From an uncultured Bacteroides sp. (GTDB lineage Bacteria; Bacteroidota; Bacteroidia; Bacteroidales; Bacteroidaceae), in contig CASGED010000087.1 in NCBI GenBank assembly GCA_949300425.1, forward strand, positions 1 to 64,000: DNA of 64,000 bases, written 5' to 3'. The stretch's first letter is position 1. The number at the start of each line of letters is the position of its first letter. The position numbers and the translations under genes were made by a program. The notes below the pieces were generated by a model, which searched no databases, was not told where the DNA came from, and saw nothing but the letters and a program-made list of their open reading frames with translations. Below, in pieces: positions 8,205-22,488 of this stretch.

Positions 8205-9638
8205 ATGAGACTAAAGACAATTATCCAAGCGACATTCCTGTTCGTGGCAGGAATCGCAACGACAAGCCGGGCGCAGGAACTCGTCACGTATCCTGCCCCG
8301 CAAGGTGTAGAAATGAAACAGGACTTCAGCGTTAAAGTACGGTTGACGGGAGGTGAGTGGAAGGACGTAGACACGTACGCGGTTAAGGTGGACGAAGTGA
8401 AGAACGCCAAACACAACGTGCGGAAGGCTTCGTTGGCTTACTTTGACTTCAACGGGGAGGTGGAAGTGGAAGTCACCGCCAATGAAACGATAGAGACTGC
8501 CCGTGTGCGTCCCCTTTCTTACGAGATAGTTCCCCAAGTAGAAGGTTGTACGTTGCGTTTTAAGTTGGACCGTCCGCGTAACCTGTCCGTAGAAGTAAAC
8601 GGCAAGATATTCAGCAACCTGCATCTGTTTGCCAATCCCATTGATGCCAATAAACCTCAAAAAGCTAAAAGCACGAAAGAACTCATCTATTTCGCGCCGG
8701 GCTTGCACCAACTGCCGGGAGATACGTTGAACGTTCCTTCCGGTACGACCGTCTACATTGCGGGAGGAGCCGTGGTCAGAGGCTGTGTCCGGGCTATCGG
8801 TGTACATGACGTGAAGATTTTGGGACGAGGCATCGTACATCCGGAAGGACGGGGAGCAGGAGTCACTATCACCCGGTCGCGCAACGTAGAAGTGGAAGGC
8901 GTCATTACGACCCAATGCCCTACGGGTGAGTCGGATAGTGTTTATATCCACAACGTGAAAGCCATCAGTTCTTACGGATGGGGGGACGGAATGAACGTGT
9001 TCGCCAGCAACAATGTACTGTTCGACGGCGTGTTCTGCCGCAACTCCGATGATTGCACCACCGTTTATGCCACCCGCTTGGGACACTCAGGCGGATGCCG
9101 GAACATCACCATGCAAAACTCCACGCTATGGGCCGATGTGGCTCATCCCATCTTCATCGGCCTACACGGCGACCCGGGCAAGTTCGAAATAATGGAGAAC
9201 CTGACTTACCGGAACATCGATATTCTGGACCACAGCGAAATGCAAGTGGACTATCAGGGTTGCATGGCCATCAATGCGGGAGACAATAACTTGGTGCGCA
9301 ACGTCCGTTTTGAAGACATCCGGGTGGAAGATTTCCGTCGGGGGCAACTGGTCAACATACGCATCTTCTACAACAAGAAATACTGCAAGGCACCGGGACG
9401 GGGCATCGAAGACGTGCTTTTCAAGAACATCACGTACAACGGACATAATGCCGAACTCTCACACATCATCGGTTACGACCGTGACCGTATGGTCAGAAAC
9501 ATCCGCTTCGAGAACCTCCGCATCAACGGTACGGTTATTTCAGACGACATGCCGGGTAAGCCCGCCTGGTACAAGACCGGCGACATGGCCCGCTTCTTCA
9601 TCGGCGAGCATGTGGAGGATGTGACGTTCAGTAAGTAA
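8205..9638 (+). CDS. GH28-like right-handed beta-helix hydrolase
   Basis: A 477-residue secreted protein (signal peptide about 1-23, ending SRAQ). An N-terminal beta domain (about 25-130) is followed by a parallel beta-helix with the repeated N-V-x-F/V-x-x-x-x pattern. The core motif NSDDC matches the NTDDC motif of GH28 polygalacturonases, and a GHSGG segment follows, close to the GHG motif of the family. GH28 enzymes hydrolyse galacturonic-acid-containing backbones; divergent relatives act on other uronides. It is the only large plus-strand gene inside the PUL and ends against the convergent lyase gene with a shared terminator hairpin. Fold confidence is high, substrate confidence low. Confidence 0.8.
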   Translation: MRLKTIIQATFLFVAGIATTSRAQELVTYPAPQGVEMKQDFSVKVRLTGGEWKDVDTYAVKVDEVKNAKHNVRKASLAYFDFNGEVEVEVTANETIETARVRPLSYEIVPQVEGCTLRFKLDRPRNLSVEVNGKIFSNLHLFANPIDANKPQKAKSTKELIYFAPGLHQLPGDTLNVPSGTTVYIAGGAVVRGCVRAIGVHDVKILGRGIVHPEGRGAGVTITRSRNVEVEGVITTQCPTGESDSVYIHNVKAISSYGWGDGMNVFASNNVLFDGVFCRNSDDCTTVYATRLGHSGGCRNITMQNSTLWADVAHPIFIGLHGDPGKFEIMENLTYRNIDILDHSEMQVDYQGCMAINAGDNNLVRNVRFEDIRVEDFRRGQLVNIRIFYNKKYCKAPGRGIEDVLFKNITYNGHNAELSHIIGYDRDRMVRNIRFENLRINGTVISDDMPGKPAWYKTGDMARFFIGEHVEDVTFSK

Positions 9639-9644
9639 AAATCA

Positions 9645-9680
9645 AGTAGGTGGTTACCTTTCAACGGGCAACCACCTACT
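9645..9680. terminator. Bidirectional terminator between convergent genes
   Basis: Stem 9645-9658 pairs with 9667-9680 (AGTAGGTGGTTACC against GGCAACCACCTACT, one mismatch) with an 8-base loop. A TTTTT run follows on the minus strand. It separates GH28 from the convergent lyase-fold gene. Confidence 0.8.
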
Positions 9681-9682
9681 GA

Positions 9683-15474
<5,792 letters not shown>

Positions 15475-15563
15475 TTATTAGTTTTCCATTAATACGGATA
15501 AGACACACTTCCTACTTAATGTCATTCCTAAAATCTATCGAAAGATAACGGGAGATATTTCCC

Positions 15564-17837
15564 TTATTTTTCATAACTCACTTTTAATAATTGATTCTGA
15601 TAATTCACGTTGGCCGACTTTCCATTCACTTTCAGCCGTGAAGGACGTTTTTCAACATGGAACGTTGCATTCACATAAGGCTGTCCTTCAATCCGCAAAT
15701 TGACATTCCGCCCCTCTTTCTTTTGGAGAAAGAACAGTTTGGAAAGGGATGAGAAATAGGTGATGTCATTCTTTCGCAAAGCACTGCCGTATGCGAGGAA
15801 TAGTTCTTCACAATCTTTCGCGGAGCTTCCTTCGGGATAACTCACGGCAAACAGATAGGCGTCCGTCTGCCATCCATCAGCATCTATCCAAGAATTATTG
15901 TGCATCAGGCGTCCGTCAGCCAACTGGTTGATATACAAATCCGTCACTTTCCCTTTGTACGTAATGCGGAGACCAATCCAGTCCTTGCCTTCTCGGCGTT
16001 CCATCAATGGAAGCTCTTTTTGATTTACACTGTCTTTTAAAATAATGGCGGTCAGTCCCTTTATCCGGTCAAACTTCCCGGGTAAGTGAAAGGAGTAATA
16101 AGTTTCCGTGCCTTTCAAATCTTCTGTAGGAGCCGAAATCTCTTCCCAATACAAATCTTCAGGATAATCATGTACGAAATCGGACAAAGCCAAGAGACGG
16201 GGATAAAGCGGGCGGACCACCACAGATGCCTCTCCTTGGGTTATCGTTACATCCGCCCCCCGTTTTTTCCATTCTCCACCCGGATGCCATAGCCATTCAA
16301 ATTCTCCGTTTTCATGCGTCTTCAAGTCATCAATCATATAAATCACATTATCTATCCACAGAAAATGGCGGAAATTCCGGCTGAATTGGTCCGATACAGG
16401 CCCTGTGCCATTAGCTAAAACATATTTTACGTTTCCCCCGTCAATCAAATGATGCAGATGTCCACGCAACATCGAGCCGTGATATTGCTGCTCGCGGCTC
16501 TGCCCTTTTCCGTTGAACAGCACAACGTTATGAGCTTCGCTTTGGAAGAAATAATTGCGGTAAGCCGGATTGGGATACCAGCAGTTGCCCGCATCCTTAA
16601 TGATATCCACGCCTTTATGAAACAATATAAAAGAATTGACATCCGCATGAGAGTGATTCCACGTATGTCCACTCTTTACAGCCAGCATTGTAGCGTTTTT
16701 CGACCATGCATCGCGCATCGTAGCCCAACCGAAGTCCGCAAACAATTGCGAATGCACCAAATCCGGTTCTTCCGGAGCTTTTGACAGATTGGGAGTATAA
16801 AGGAATCCCATGGGACGATTCAGAAAATACCCGTCCCGATGTTGCCCTTGCTCTACTTGATTCATATACCACAACATATTATCGTCACGGATGCCTAACG
16901 CATAAAGCAACATCAGGCTGCTTTCAGCTGTTATGTTCTTGTGACTATCGCCGAAGTTGATACTGTATAACATACCTGTGCGCGGATAGGAGACATGGGC
17001 GAAGAAAGCCGGAAGCTTCTCCAATTGAGGAATATCAGGCAGAGATGCGCCGGGATACGCCGCCTTCCATGCAATGAGAAACTGCAACGCTTCTTGTATG
17101 CCAAAGTTGGCGTAATTCAAACTTTCATACATGCCGCCCGCTTCGTCAAATGATTTCGCTTTCTGTTGAAGCACATCACCAGCAAAGTGGAACCATTCCG
17201 GCAAGTGCTCATACACAGCTTTTGCTCCTTCCCGGGCATATTCCAATTCGTTCTGTAAACTTAGTGCCAAGATACCTCCCATGCAAACGCAGGAAGTCCA
17301 CCAATTATGCCCCATGGAATTGAGCGAATGAATGCGAGTTGGCTCCAACAACCAATCACCCAATAACGGCTCAAGAGCCAATCGATACAATCCTTCGGCT
17401 ATCTGTTTCCGCTCTTCTCCCGATAAATTTTGATACACGGCATCATAAGCGATAGCAGAAAGATATGCCTTATGCGCCAAACCTAAATCTCCACGCCACA
17501 CCGGCTTACGGGCTAACATTTCGCTGCTTCCCCATGTTTCCGCTTCGATGGCATTCTGCAATATTTCTTTCAGTTTATCAGCATATTGATTCTCTTTTGT
17601 CATGAGATAAGCAAGTGACAAATAATCCGCTTTGTCCAAACGTGTATGTTTCAGTTCACTATCGGCCACTTGTTTAATATCACTCCAAGCCTTAGTCAAC
17701 GCTTCTTCATGCTGCATCCGTTGTTGGACTTGCGTAATGCGTTCCGGTGTATAGAGCAATGCCGGATGTTGGACTTTTTGTGCATAACCAACACGTAAAC
17801 TAAATAATAATCCCACAATCAATATAATTTCCTTCAT
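15564..17837 (-). CDS. Heparinase II/III-family polysaccharide lyase
   Basis: A 757-residue secreted protein (signal peptide ending near YAQ, residue 20). The toroid half holds HSLNSMGHNWW (about 170-180), the conserved Asn/His region of the family, and the sandwich half holds NHSHADVNSF (His395 and His397), KDAG (Asp415) and EAHNVV (His437), which supply the zinc site and a catalytic His. The metal site is therefore intact here, unlike in the 9683-12319 protein. Family members cleave uronic-acid-containing chains by beta-elimination. I cannot place it in a numbered PL family by eye. It lies 26 bases downstream of the GH43 gene and upstream of GH2. Confidence 0.82.
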   Translation of the reverse strand: MKEIILIVGLLFSLRVGYAQKVQHPALLYTPERITQVQQRMQHEEALTKAWSDIKQVADSELKHTRLDKADYLSLAYLMTKENQYADKLKEILQNAIEAETWGSSEMLARKPVWRGDLGLAHKAYLSAIAYDAVYQNLSGEERKQIAEGLYRLALEPLLGDWLLEPTRIHSLNSMGHNWWTSCVCMGGILALSLQNELEYAREGAKAVYEHLPEWFHFAGDVLQQKAKSFDEAGGMYESLNYANFGIQEALQFLIAWKAAYPGASLPDIPQLEKLPAFFAHVSYPRTGMLYSINFGDSHKNITAESSLMLLYALGIRDDNMLWYMNQVEQGQHRDGYFLNRPMGFLYTPNLSKAPEEPDLVHSQLFADFGWATMRDAWSKNATMLAVKSGHTWNHSHADVNSFILFHKGVDIIKDAGNCWYPNPAYRNYFFQSEAHNVVLFNGKGQSREQQYHGSMLRGHLHHLIDGGNVKYVLANGTGPVSDQFSRNFRHFLWIDNVIYMIDDLKTHENGEFEWLWHPGGEWKKRGADVTITQGEASVVVRPLYPRLLALSDFVHDYPEDLYWEEISAPTEDLKGTETYYSFHLPGKFDRIKGLTAIILKDSVNQKELPLMERREGKDWIGLRITYKGKVTDLYINQLADGRLMHNNSWIDADGWQTDAYLFAVSYPEGSSAKDCEELFLAYGSALRKNDITYFSSLSKLFFLQKKEGRNVNLRIEGQPYVNATFHVEKRPSRLKVNGKSANVNYQNQLLKVSYEK

Positions 17838-17863
17838 AGCCCATTCTGTTGTTATTTCGTTCT

Positions 17864-19021
17864 CTATTCTTTTTTGTCAAAAACTGACAAATCCCATTCG
17901 TCATACCAATGCAGAATGAACTTCCCGTCTTTGAACTCTACCGGTAGCCAGATATAGCGTCCGTCAATGGCATTTTCCGGTGTCCAGCGGTCGCCCATAT
18001 AGATAAAAGCATCTTCCTTTCCAACTACGGGCAGGAAATATGTGCTTTGCGAGTGATACGTTGTTTCCTTATCCGCATCCACACACGGATTACCCAGTTC
18101 CGTCCAAGGTCCCCAGATGGAAGGAGCTACCGCTGAACGTGCCTCATTGGGTCTCCATCCCGTGCATCCGGAACCCATGAAATAGTATAATCCGTCTTTC
18201 TTGAAAATGGCGGGCGCTTCCATTCTTCTACCCACAAACGCACGTACCCATTTCCCTGTAAAGTCCAGATAATCATCCGTCAGTTCCGCAATGTGTATCA
18301 CGCTGTTCGATTCCGATGAACAGATATGATAAGCCTTGCCGTCATCGTCTACAAACAAAGTCATGTCACGCGAGTGCTGTCCTTTCACGAAATCACGTCC
18401 CAAGGTATTCACCGAGTCTGGATGCTCAGTGGGTTCTAAGTTCGCTCTTTCTCCCATATATTTCTCAGGAACCGGACGTTTGTGCAGGTCAAGCACATTC
18501 ACCGGCCAGCTTTTAGGAGTGGCACGCGTGCTTCGGATAAATGTATAAGGACCGATTACTTCATCTGCCTGGGCTATTCCTACCAATGCGCCTCCATAGC
18601 CTTTGCCTTTCGGCTCCAGATGAAACCACATGACATACTTCCCCGTTTTCTTGTTATAGATTACTTTCGGCCTTTCTAGAATACAACCTTTCGCAATATC
18701 ACTCGCTGGGTCATCGCTGACCGAAAGAGCTATGCCTCGGTCTGTCCAGTTGTATAAATCTGTAGAAGAATAACAATGTACGCCCACTTGAGCCACATTG
18801 CCACCCCGGCCTTCTGTCTTATGTTCTCCAAACCAATAATAGGTTCCTTCCTGATAGAGGATACCGCCTCCATGAGCGTTAATATGCACTCCGTTGTTGT
18901 CTTTCCAAATGGTGCCGGGAGTGAAAGAATTTAATCGACTTCCCTTATTCCCGTTTTGTGCCTCTAAAGGTAAGCATAGTATCCATGCTATCAAACTTAC
19001 TGCGAAAAAACATTTTTTCAT
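17864..19021 (-). CDS. GH43-family five-bladed beta-propeller hydrolase
   Basis: A 385-residue secreted protein (signal peptide ending LEAQ). The five-bladed propeller pattern is seen: INAHGGGILYQEGTYYWFGE near the start, CILERPKVIYN (general acid region), SRDMTLFVDDDGKAY, and MEAPAIFKKDGLYYFMGSG. The sequence resembles the GH43_34-type branch with the INAHGGG start, whose members act on terminal galactose or arabinose residues, but the subfamily is a tentative call. It follows a 265-base gap with an imperfect hairpin and precedes the intact lyase by 26 bases. Confidence 0.8.
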   Translation of the reverse strand: MKKCFFAVSLIAWILCLPLEAQNGNKGSRLNSFTPGTIWKDNNGVHINAHGGGILYQEGTYYWFGEHKTEGRGGNVAQVGVHCYSSTDLYNWTDRGIALSVSDDPASDIAKGCILERPKVIYNKKTGKYVMWFHLEPKGKGYGGALVGIAQADEVIGPYTFIRSTRATPKSWPVNVLDLHKRPVPEKYMGERANLEPTEHPDSVNTLGRDFVKGQHSRDMTLFVDDDGKAYHICSSESNSVIHIAELTDDYLDFTGKWVRAFVGRRMEAPAIFKKDGLYYFMGSGCTGWRPNEARSAVAPSIWGPWTELGNPCVDADKETTYHSQSTYFLPVVGKEDAFIYMGDRWTPENAIDGRYIWLPVEFKDGKFILHWYDEWDLSVFDKKE

Positions 19022-19156
19022 CTGTCTATTACTTTTTGATATTACAACAAATTCATGATTTTATAATAACTATACGTTTAAGACAAGAAATCTACCTAAA
19101 GCTAATGAGATTTTTTTTATTTTGCACGTCTTTTTATACTGACGTCAACACAATAG

Positions 19157-19241
19157 TCTCCTTTGCACGAACACTAATCCTTCGACCGTACAATTAGTAA
19201 CCGTACATCCGGAAGATCTGTATTCGTACAAACAAAGGAGA
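19157..19241. repeat. Imperfect inverted repeat upstream of GH43
   Basis: TCTCCTTTG (19157-19165) is repeated as its exact complement CAAAGGAGA (19233-19241). Inside, ACGAACAC (19168-19175) pairs with GTATTCGT (19220-19227) with one mismatch, and CTTCG pairs with CGGAAG nearer the tip. It lies in the gap between the DUF4886 gene and GH43 and could act in the leader of the GH43 transcript. Confidence 0.5.
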
Positions 19242-19286
19242 TTTAATGGGAATAAAAAGAAGATAAATGAAATGAAACTATCATTC

Positions 19287-20111
19287 CTATAAGGCTTCCT
19301 TTTCAGGAAACGGCAAGTTCAACAGCTTACGGTTTCCTAACACGATTTGCTGAACAGTCTGCTGTACATATTCTGCCATTTCCGCATCCAGTCCGGCGGT
19401 AAAAGTGGTCTGATAAGGCTTTTGAAAGAAAGTCGCGAAAATAGTGTTAGCCGCTATATAAGTTCCCAAGACGGAAGGATGGCTACGGTCCGGCCAATAC
19501 AGCGTTTGGTAAGGCCGTTCGTTACGTACCTTCTGCCATACCATACCTACCGGAGCGCACCAGGCGTTGTTTTGATAAGTCATTTCCAGATAACTTGTAA
19601 TGAGACGGTGCTGCATTCCTTGATAGGTGGAGATAAGCGGATAGTGTTCCGGAGTTTCTTGGCAACCATCCTTGTGTCCCCAAGTCATATAAAAAATGAC
19701 ACGGGCTCGTGGATTATAGACATGCACCAGACTATCTAACTGACGGGCGTATGGATAGGTTTCACGCTGCACTACTTCAGTAGGCATGGCAGGAAGCGCA
19801 CTTTGCTCCTGCAGCACCACATAGTCCCAGTTTCCTTTCTGAATAGCCGCTATCTCTTCCGGCTGTTGCAGATGCCTTTTAAATGTACAGCCTCCGGGAG
19901 TATAAGCTTGATAGGCAATCTTCATACGGAAATCCAAAGCTACATTAGCAGCAATCGACTGCACCATTTTGGGCAAGTCATGATAATACGTGTAGCTGTT
20001 GCCAATGTACAGGATGCGGATTGAGTCATTCTGCTGTTGGGCAAATGTGGCTGATGCAAACAACATCAGCATTGCCATTAAACTAATATTGAATTTTAAA
20101 TGATGAAACAT
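19287..20111 (-). CDS. SGNH-like hydrolase (DUF4886)
   Basis: A 274-residue secreted protein (signal peptide ending ATFAQ, about 25). The block I motif of SGNH hydrolases is present as IGNSYT (Ser about 42) and the C-terminal catalytic pair as DRSHPS. DUF4886 proteins are common in Bacteroidetes glycan loci and are presumed to be esterases acting on decorated sugars, although few have been tested. It lies downstream of SusD and of a gene remnant, and upstream of GH43. Confidence 0.75.
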   Translation of the reverse strand: MFHHLKFNISLMAMLMLFASATFAQQQNDSIRILYIGNSYTYYHDLPKMVQSIAANVALDFRMKIAYQAYTPGGCTFKRHLQQPEEIAAIQKGNWDYVVLQEQSALPAMPTEVVQRETYPYARQLDSLVHVYNPRARVIFYMTWGHKDGCQETPEHYPLISTYQGMQHRLITSYLEMTYQNNAWCAPVGMVWQKVRNERPYQTLYWPDRSHPSVLGTYIAANTIFATFFQKPYQTTFTAGLDAEMAEYVQQTVQQIVLGNRKLLNLPFPEKEAL

Positions 20112-20151
20112 AGTGCATTTGCTTATTCTGTATTTTATTCATTTTTCCCTC

Positions 20152-20286
20152 TTAATAATCCAATCCGTCAGCGTGCGCCATCTCGTAGACATACGCCGTC
20201 TTGTCGATGTACACATAGTTTTTCTCCCGCAGTTCGGAGGAAGTCTGCAGTCCTACCGGATATCTTTTGCGTGTGAACTGTGTCAT
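20152..20286 (-). pseudogene. N-terminal remnant of an AAA-ATPase-like/PD-(D/E)XK gene
   Basis: The minus strand codes for 44 residues beginning MTQFTRKRYPVGLQTSSELR and continuing EKNYVYIDKTAYVYEMAH, then stopping. This matches the first 35 or so residues of the AAA-ATPase-like family; compare YPIGVQDFEKLRRGGFLYID in the full gene at 28035-29579. The break falls just before the Walker A region, so the rest of the roughly 510-residue protein is missing and the fragment cannot be functional as an ATPase. It sits between SusD and DUF4886. Confidence 0.75.
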
Positions 20287-20345
20287 AAGTTCCCTTTTAT
20301 TGATTACCGTACAAAAATAGGGATTTTATAGGAGAATAGAAACAT

Positions 20346-20399
20346 TAATGCAAAAGAAAGTCCCCGCCTGTCTTTGGACAAACGGAGACTTTTGCATTA
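20346..20399 (-). terminator. Hairpin downstream of susD
   Basis: A perfect 11-bp stem, TAATGCAAAAG (20346-20356) with CTTTTGCATTA (20389-20399), contains a second inner stem of the GTCTCCG/CGGGGAC type. It starts about 29 bases after the SusD stop. There is no long T run, so it may be a partial terminator or an mRNA-stabilising 3' end that keeps susCD transcripts apart from the downstream enzyme genes. Confidence 0.6.
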
Positions 20400-20427
20400 T
20401 AATCCGTTAGAGTTTGTATACGCGGGA

Positions 20428-22455
20428 TTACCAACCGGGATTCTGCTTCAGTTCAGGGTTCAGACGCATCTGCTCCTGCGGTATCGGAGAAAGATAGTCA
20501 CGCTGGCTGAAAAGCAGGTTACCTGCTAAGGTCGCTATGCTACGGCCGTAGTCAGGATCGTCCGGACCTGTACCTTCATAGATGCCGTACAGCAACGGAT
20601 ATTTATCCGGATAGTAGCAAGGTTCACCAAAGTAAGTCGCGTCATTGGCTGTCTGCGTTTCGTATGCGGTTCCCAAAATCTTGTGTCCCAGTTTTTGTCC
20701 GGTCAGATTGATGTGGGCAATGCCCCAACGCTTTAAGTCATCCAAGCGGAACCCTTCACCAAAGAGTTCGCAAGCACGTTCGCGACGGATTTCGTCCAGC
20801 ATGTTCATCTTCTTACAGATGGTGTGGCCGGTGGCGTGGTCGAAGTAGCCGGCATCCCATACATTGGCAATCAGTGCATTGGTCAGCGGAGCCACACGGG
20901 CACGAGCACGGTTCTTGTTGATGGACTTGTTCAGGTCTTCATCGGAAATGCTTCCACCGTTCAGTTCGCAAGTAGCCTCGGCATAAATCAGATGAACTTC
21001 AGCTAAACGGATCAACGGGAAATCAGCCGACTCGGTGTTGTCCGGGCGGTTAGCACCTTCAATCAAGAACTTGCGGCTGCCGTAAGTACCTGCCGTGGCG
21101 TTGTTGCGCAGGGTAGGACGGAAAACACCGCAACTACTGCTATAAGCGGGGTCTGTAGAATCGTACACCTCGTTGTTCTGAGGGAATACGGCTTCCGGAT
21201 AAGGTCTCCCGGTCTCGGTCAATTGGCGTCCGTCTTCGGAACGGCTACTCCAAATAGTACGGTCGGGTATGGACGGACAGCAACTTATAAAACGATAGTC
21301 GCGGTTGCGGTATTCGTCACAGAAAGAGTTATAACCCAAGAATTGGGGATTGTTTTGAGCATCGGACATGTTTCCTGTATAGCTGATGCGGATGGGCAGA
21401 CCGTTCCGGCAAAGGAAGGATTCACCGAAGCTGGTACTGATATTGCTTGCTTGCCAAGTGGCTACCGTATGTGAAAGGTTGATGCCGCCCCGGTTCAAAT
21501 CGTAGTCATACTTTTTGAAGAAGATGAACTCCTTGTTGGTGTTCTTACCGGCTCCCATGAAGTTGGGTATGTTGCCCGCGCCATCATCAATGTTGAACAG
21601 GTAGAAGTAGCTCAGGCTGTCACATTCGTTCCACAGTTCGAACGTTCCAGTTTCCGCTTCATCAATTACTTCGCCCGAAAGGCGTTTGGCTTCGCTCAAC
21701 ATAGTTTCGATGGAATAGTAGCCTTCTGGTTTGGCGGAACCTGCACCGTTGCTTGTACCGTCTCCGTCCAAATCATAGCCGATGGAGGGAACGTATTTCT
21801 CCCACGTGGCTTCGTAGAGCAGCACACGGGCAAGGAACGATTTGGCTGCTTCCTGACTGACTTTACCTTTGGAGTCTGCCGGAATGTTCTTCTCCTGCGG
21901 CAACATCGGGATAGCCTTTTCCAAATCGGAGATAATGAAGGCTGCCACTTCGTAACGGCTCTTCCGTGGACCATAGAGGACTTCATCATTCACATCCAAT
22001 GCATGGTCTACAATGGGCACACCGCCAAAGAGGCGCAACAAGTAGAAATGCTGCCAAGCACGGAAGAAGTAAGCGGTACCTACAGATTGGGCGATGTCAG
22101 TTTGGTCGCCGGTGTACTCTTCTGCTTTCTGTAACAGGATGTTGCAAGTACGGATGTATTCGTAGGGCTTGTTCCATTGATAATTGCTTTCCGGTGCCGA
22201 ACCGCCGCCATTGCTTCCTAAACCGGAAATATCCAAATTTTGGTCCATGTTGCCATAGTTGGCTTTACCGTCGTAGTTCTTCCACGCTTCTACGTTGTAG
22301 AGTGCATTGGCTGCTTGCTCAAAGTGTTCCGGGGTTTTGAAGACGATGGCTTCCGTGCCTTGCGACAAGGGCTCTTTTTCCAAGAAGTCGCTGCATGCCG
22401 TCATCGAGAGCGTGAGTGCCGAAATCCAAAATATCTTAGTAAATATTGCTTTCAT
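20428..22455 (-). CDS. SusD-like outer-membrane glycan-binding lipoprotein
   Basis: A 675-residue lipoprotein with lipobox SMTAC (Cys about 22), followed by the SusD-typical SDFLEKEPL. The family is an alpha-helical TPR protein that sits on the cell surface as a lid over SusC and hands it oligosaccharides. Visible SusD features are AYFFRAWQHFYLLRLFGGVP (TPR region, about 130-150), EVHLIYAEA, and a C-terminal LSPIPQEQMRLNP-x-L-x-QNPGW ending that is nearly invariant. It lies 33 bases after susC and is co-transcribed with it. Confidence 0.95.
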   Translation of the reverse strand: MKAIFTKIFWISALTLSMTACSDFLEKEPLSQGTEAIVFKTPEHFEQAANALYNVEAWKNYDGKANYGNMDQNLDISGLGSNGGGSAPESNYQWNKPYEYIRTCNILLQKAEEYTGDQTDIAQSVGTAYFFRAWQHFYLLRLFGGVPIVDHALDVNDEVLYGPRKSRYEVAAFIISDLEKAIPMLPQEKNIPADSKGKVSQEAAKSFLARVLLYEATWEKYVPSIGYDLDGDGTSNGAGSAKPEGYYSIETMLSEAKRLSGEVIDEAETGTFELWNECDSLSYFYLFNIDDGAGNIPNFMGAGKNTNKEFIFFKKYDYDLNRGGINLSHTVATWQASNISTSFGESFLCRNGLPIRISYTGNMSDAQNNPQFLGYNSFCDEYRNRDYRFISCCPSIPDRTIWSSRSEDGRQLTETGRPYPEAVFPQNNEVYDSTDPAYSSSCGVFRPTLRNNATAGTYGSRKFLIEGANRPDNTESADFPLIRLAEVHLIYAEATCELNGGSISDEDLNKSINKNRARARVAPLTNALIANVWDAGYFDHATGHTICKKMNMLDEIRRERACELFGEGFRLDDLKRWGIAHINLTGQKLGHKILGTAYETQTANDATYFGEPCYYPDKYPLLYGIYEGTGPDDPDYGRSIATLAGNLLFSQRDYLSPIPQEQMRLNPELKQNPGW

Positions 22456-22488
22456 AAATCAGTATGTTTAGATTGAAATACCTATTGT

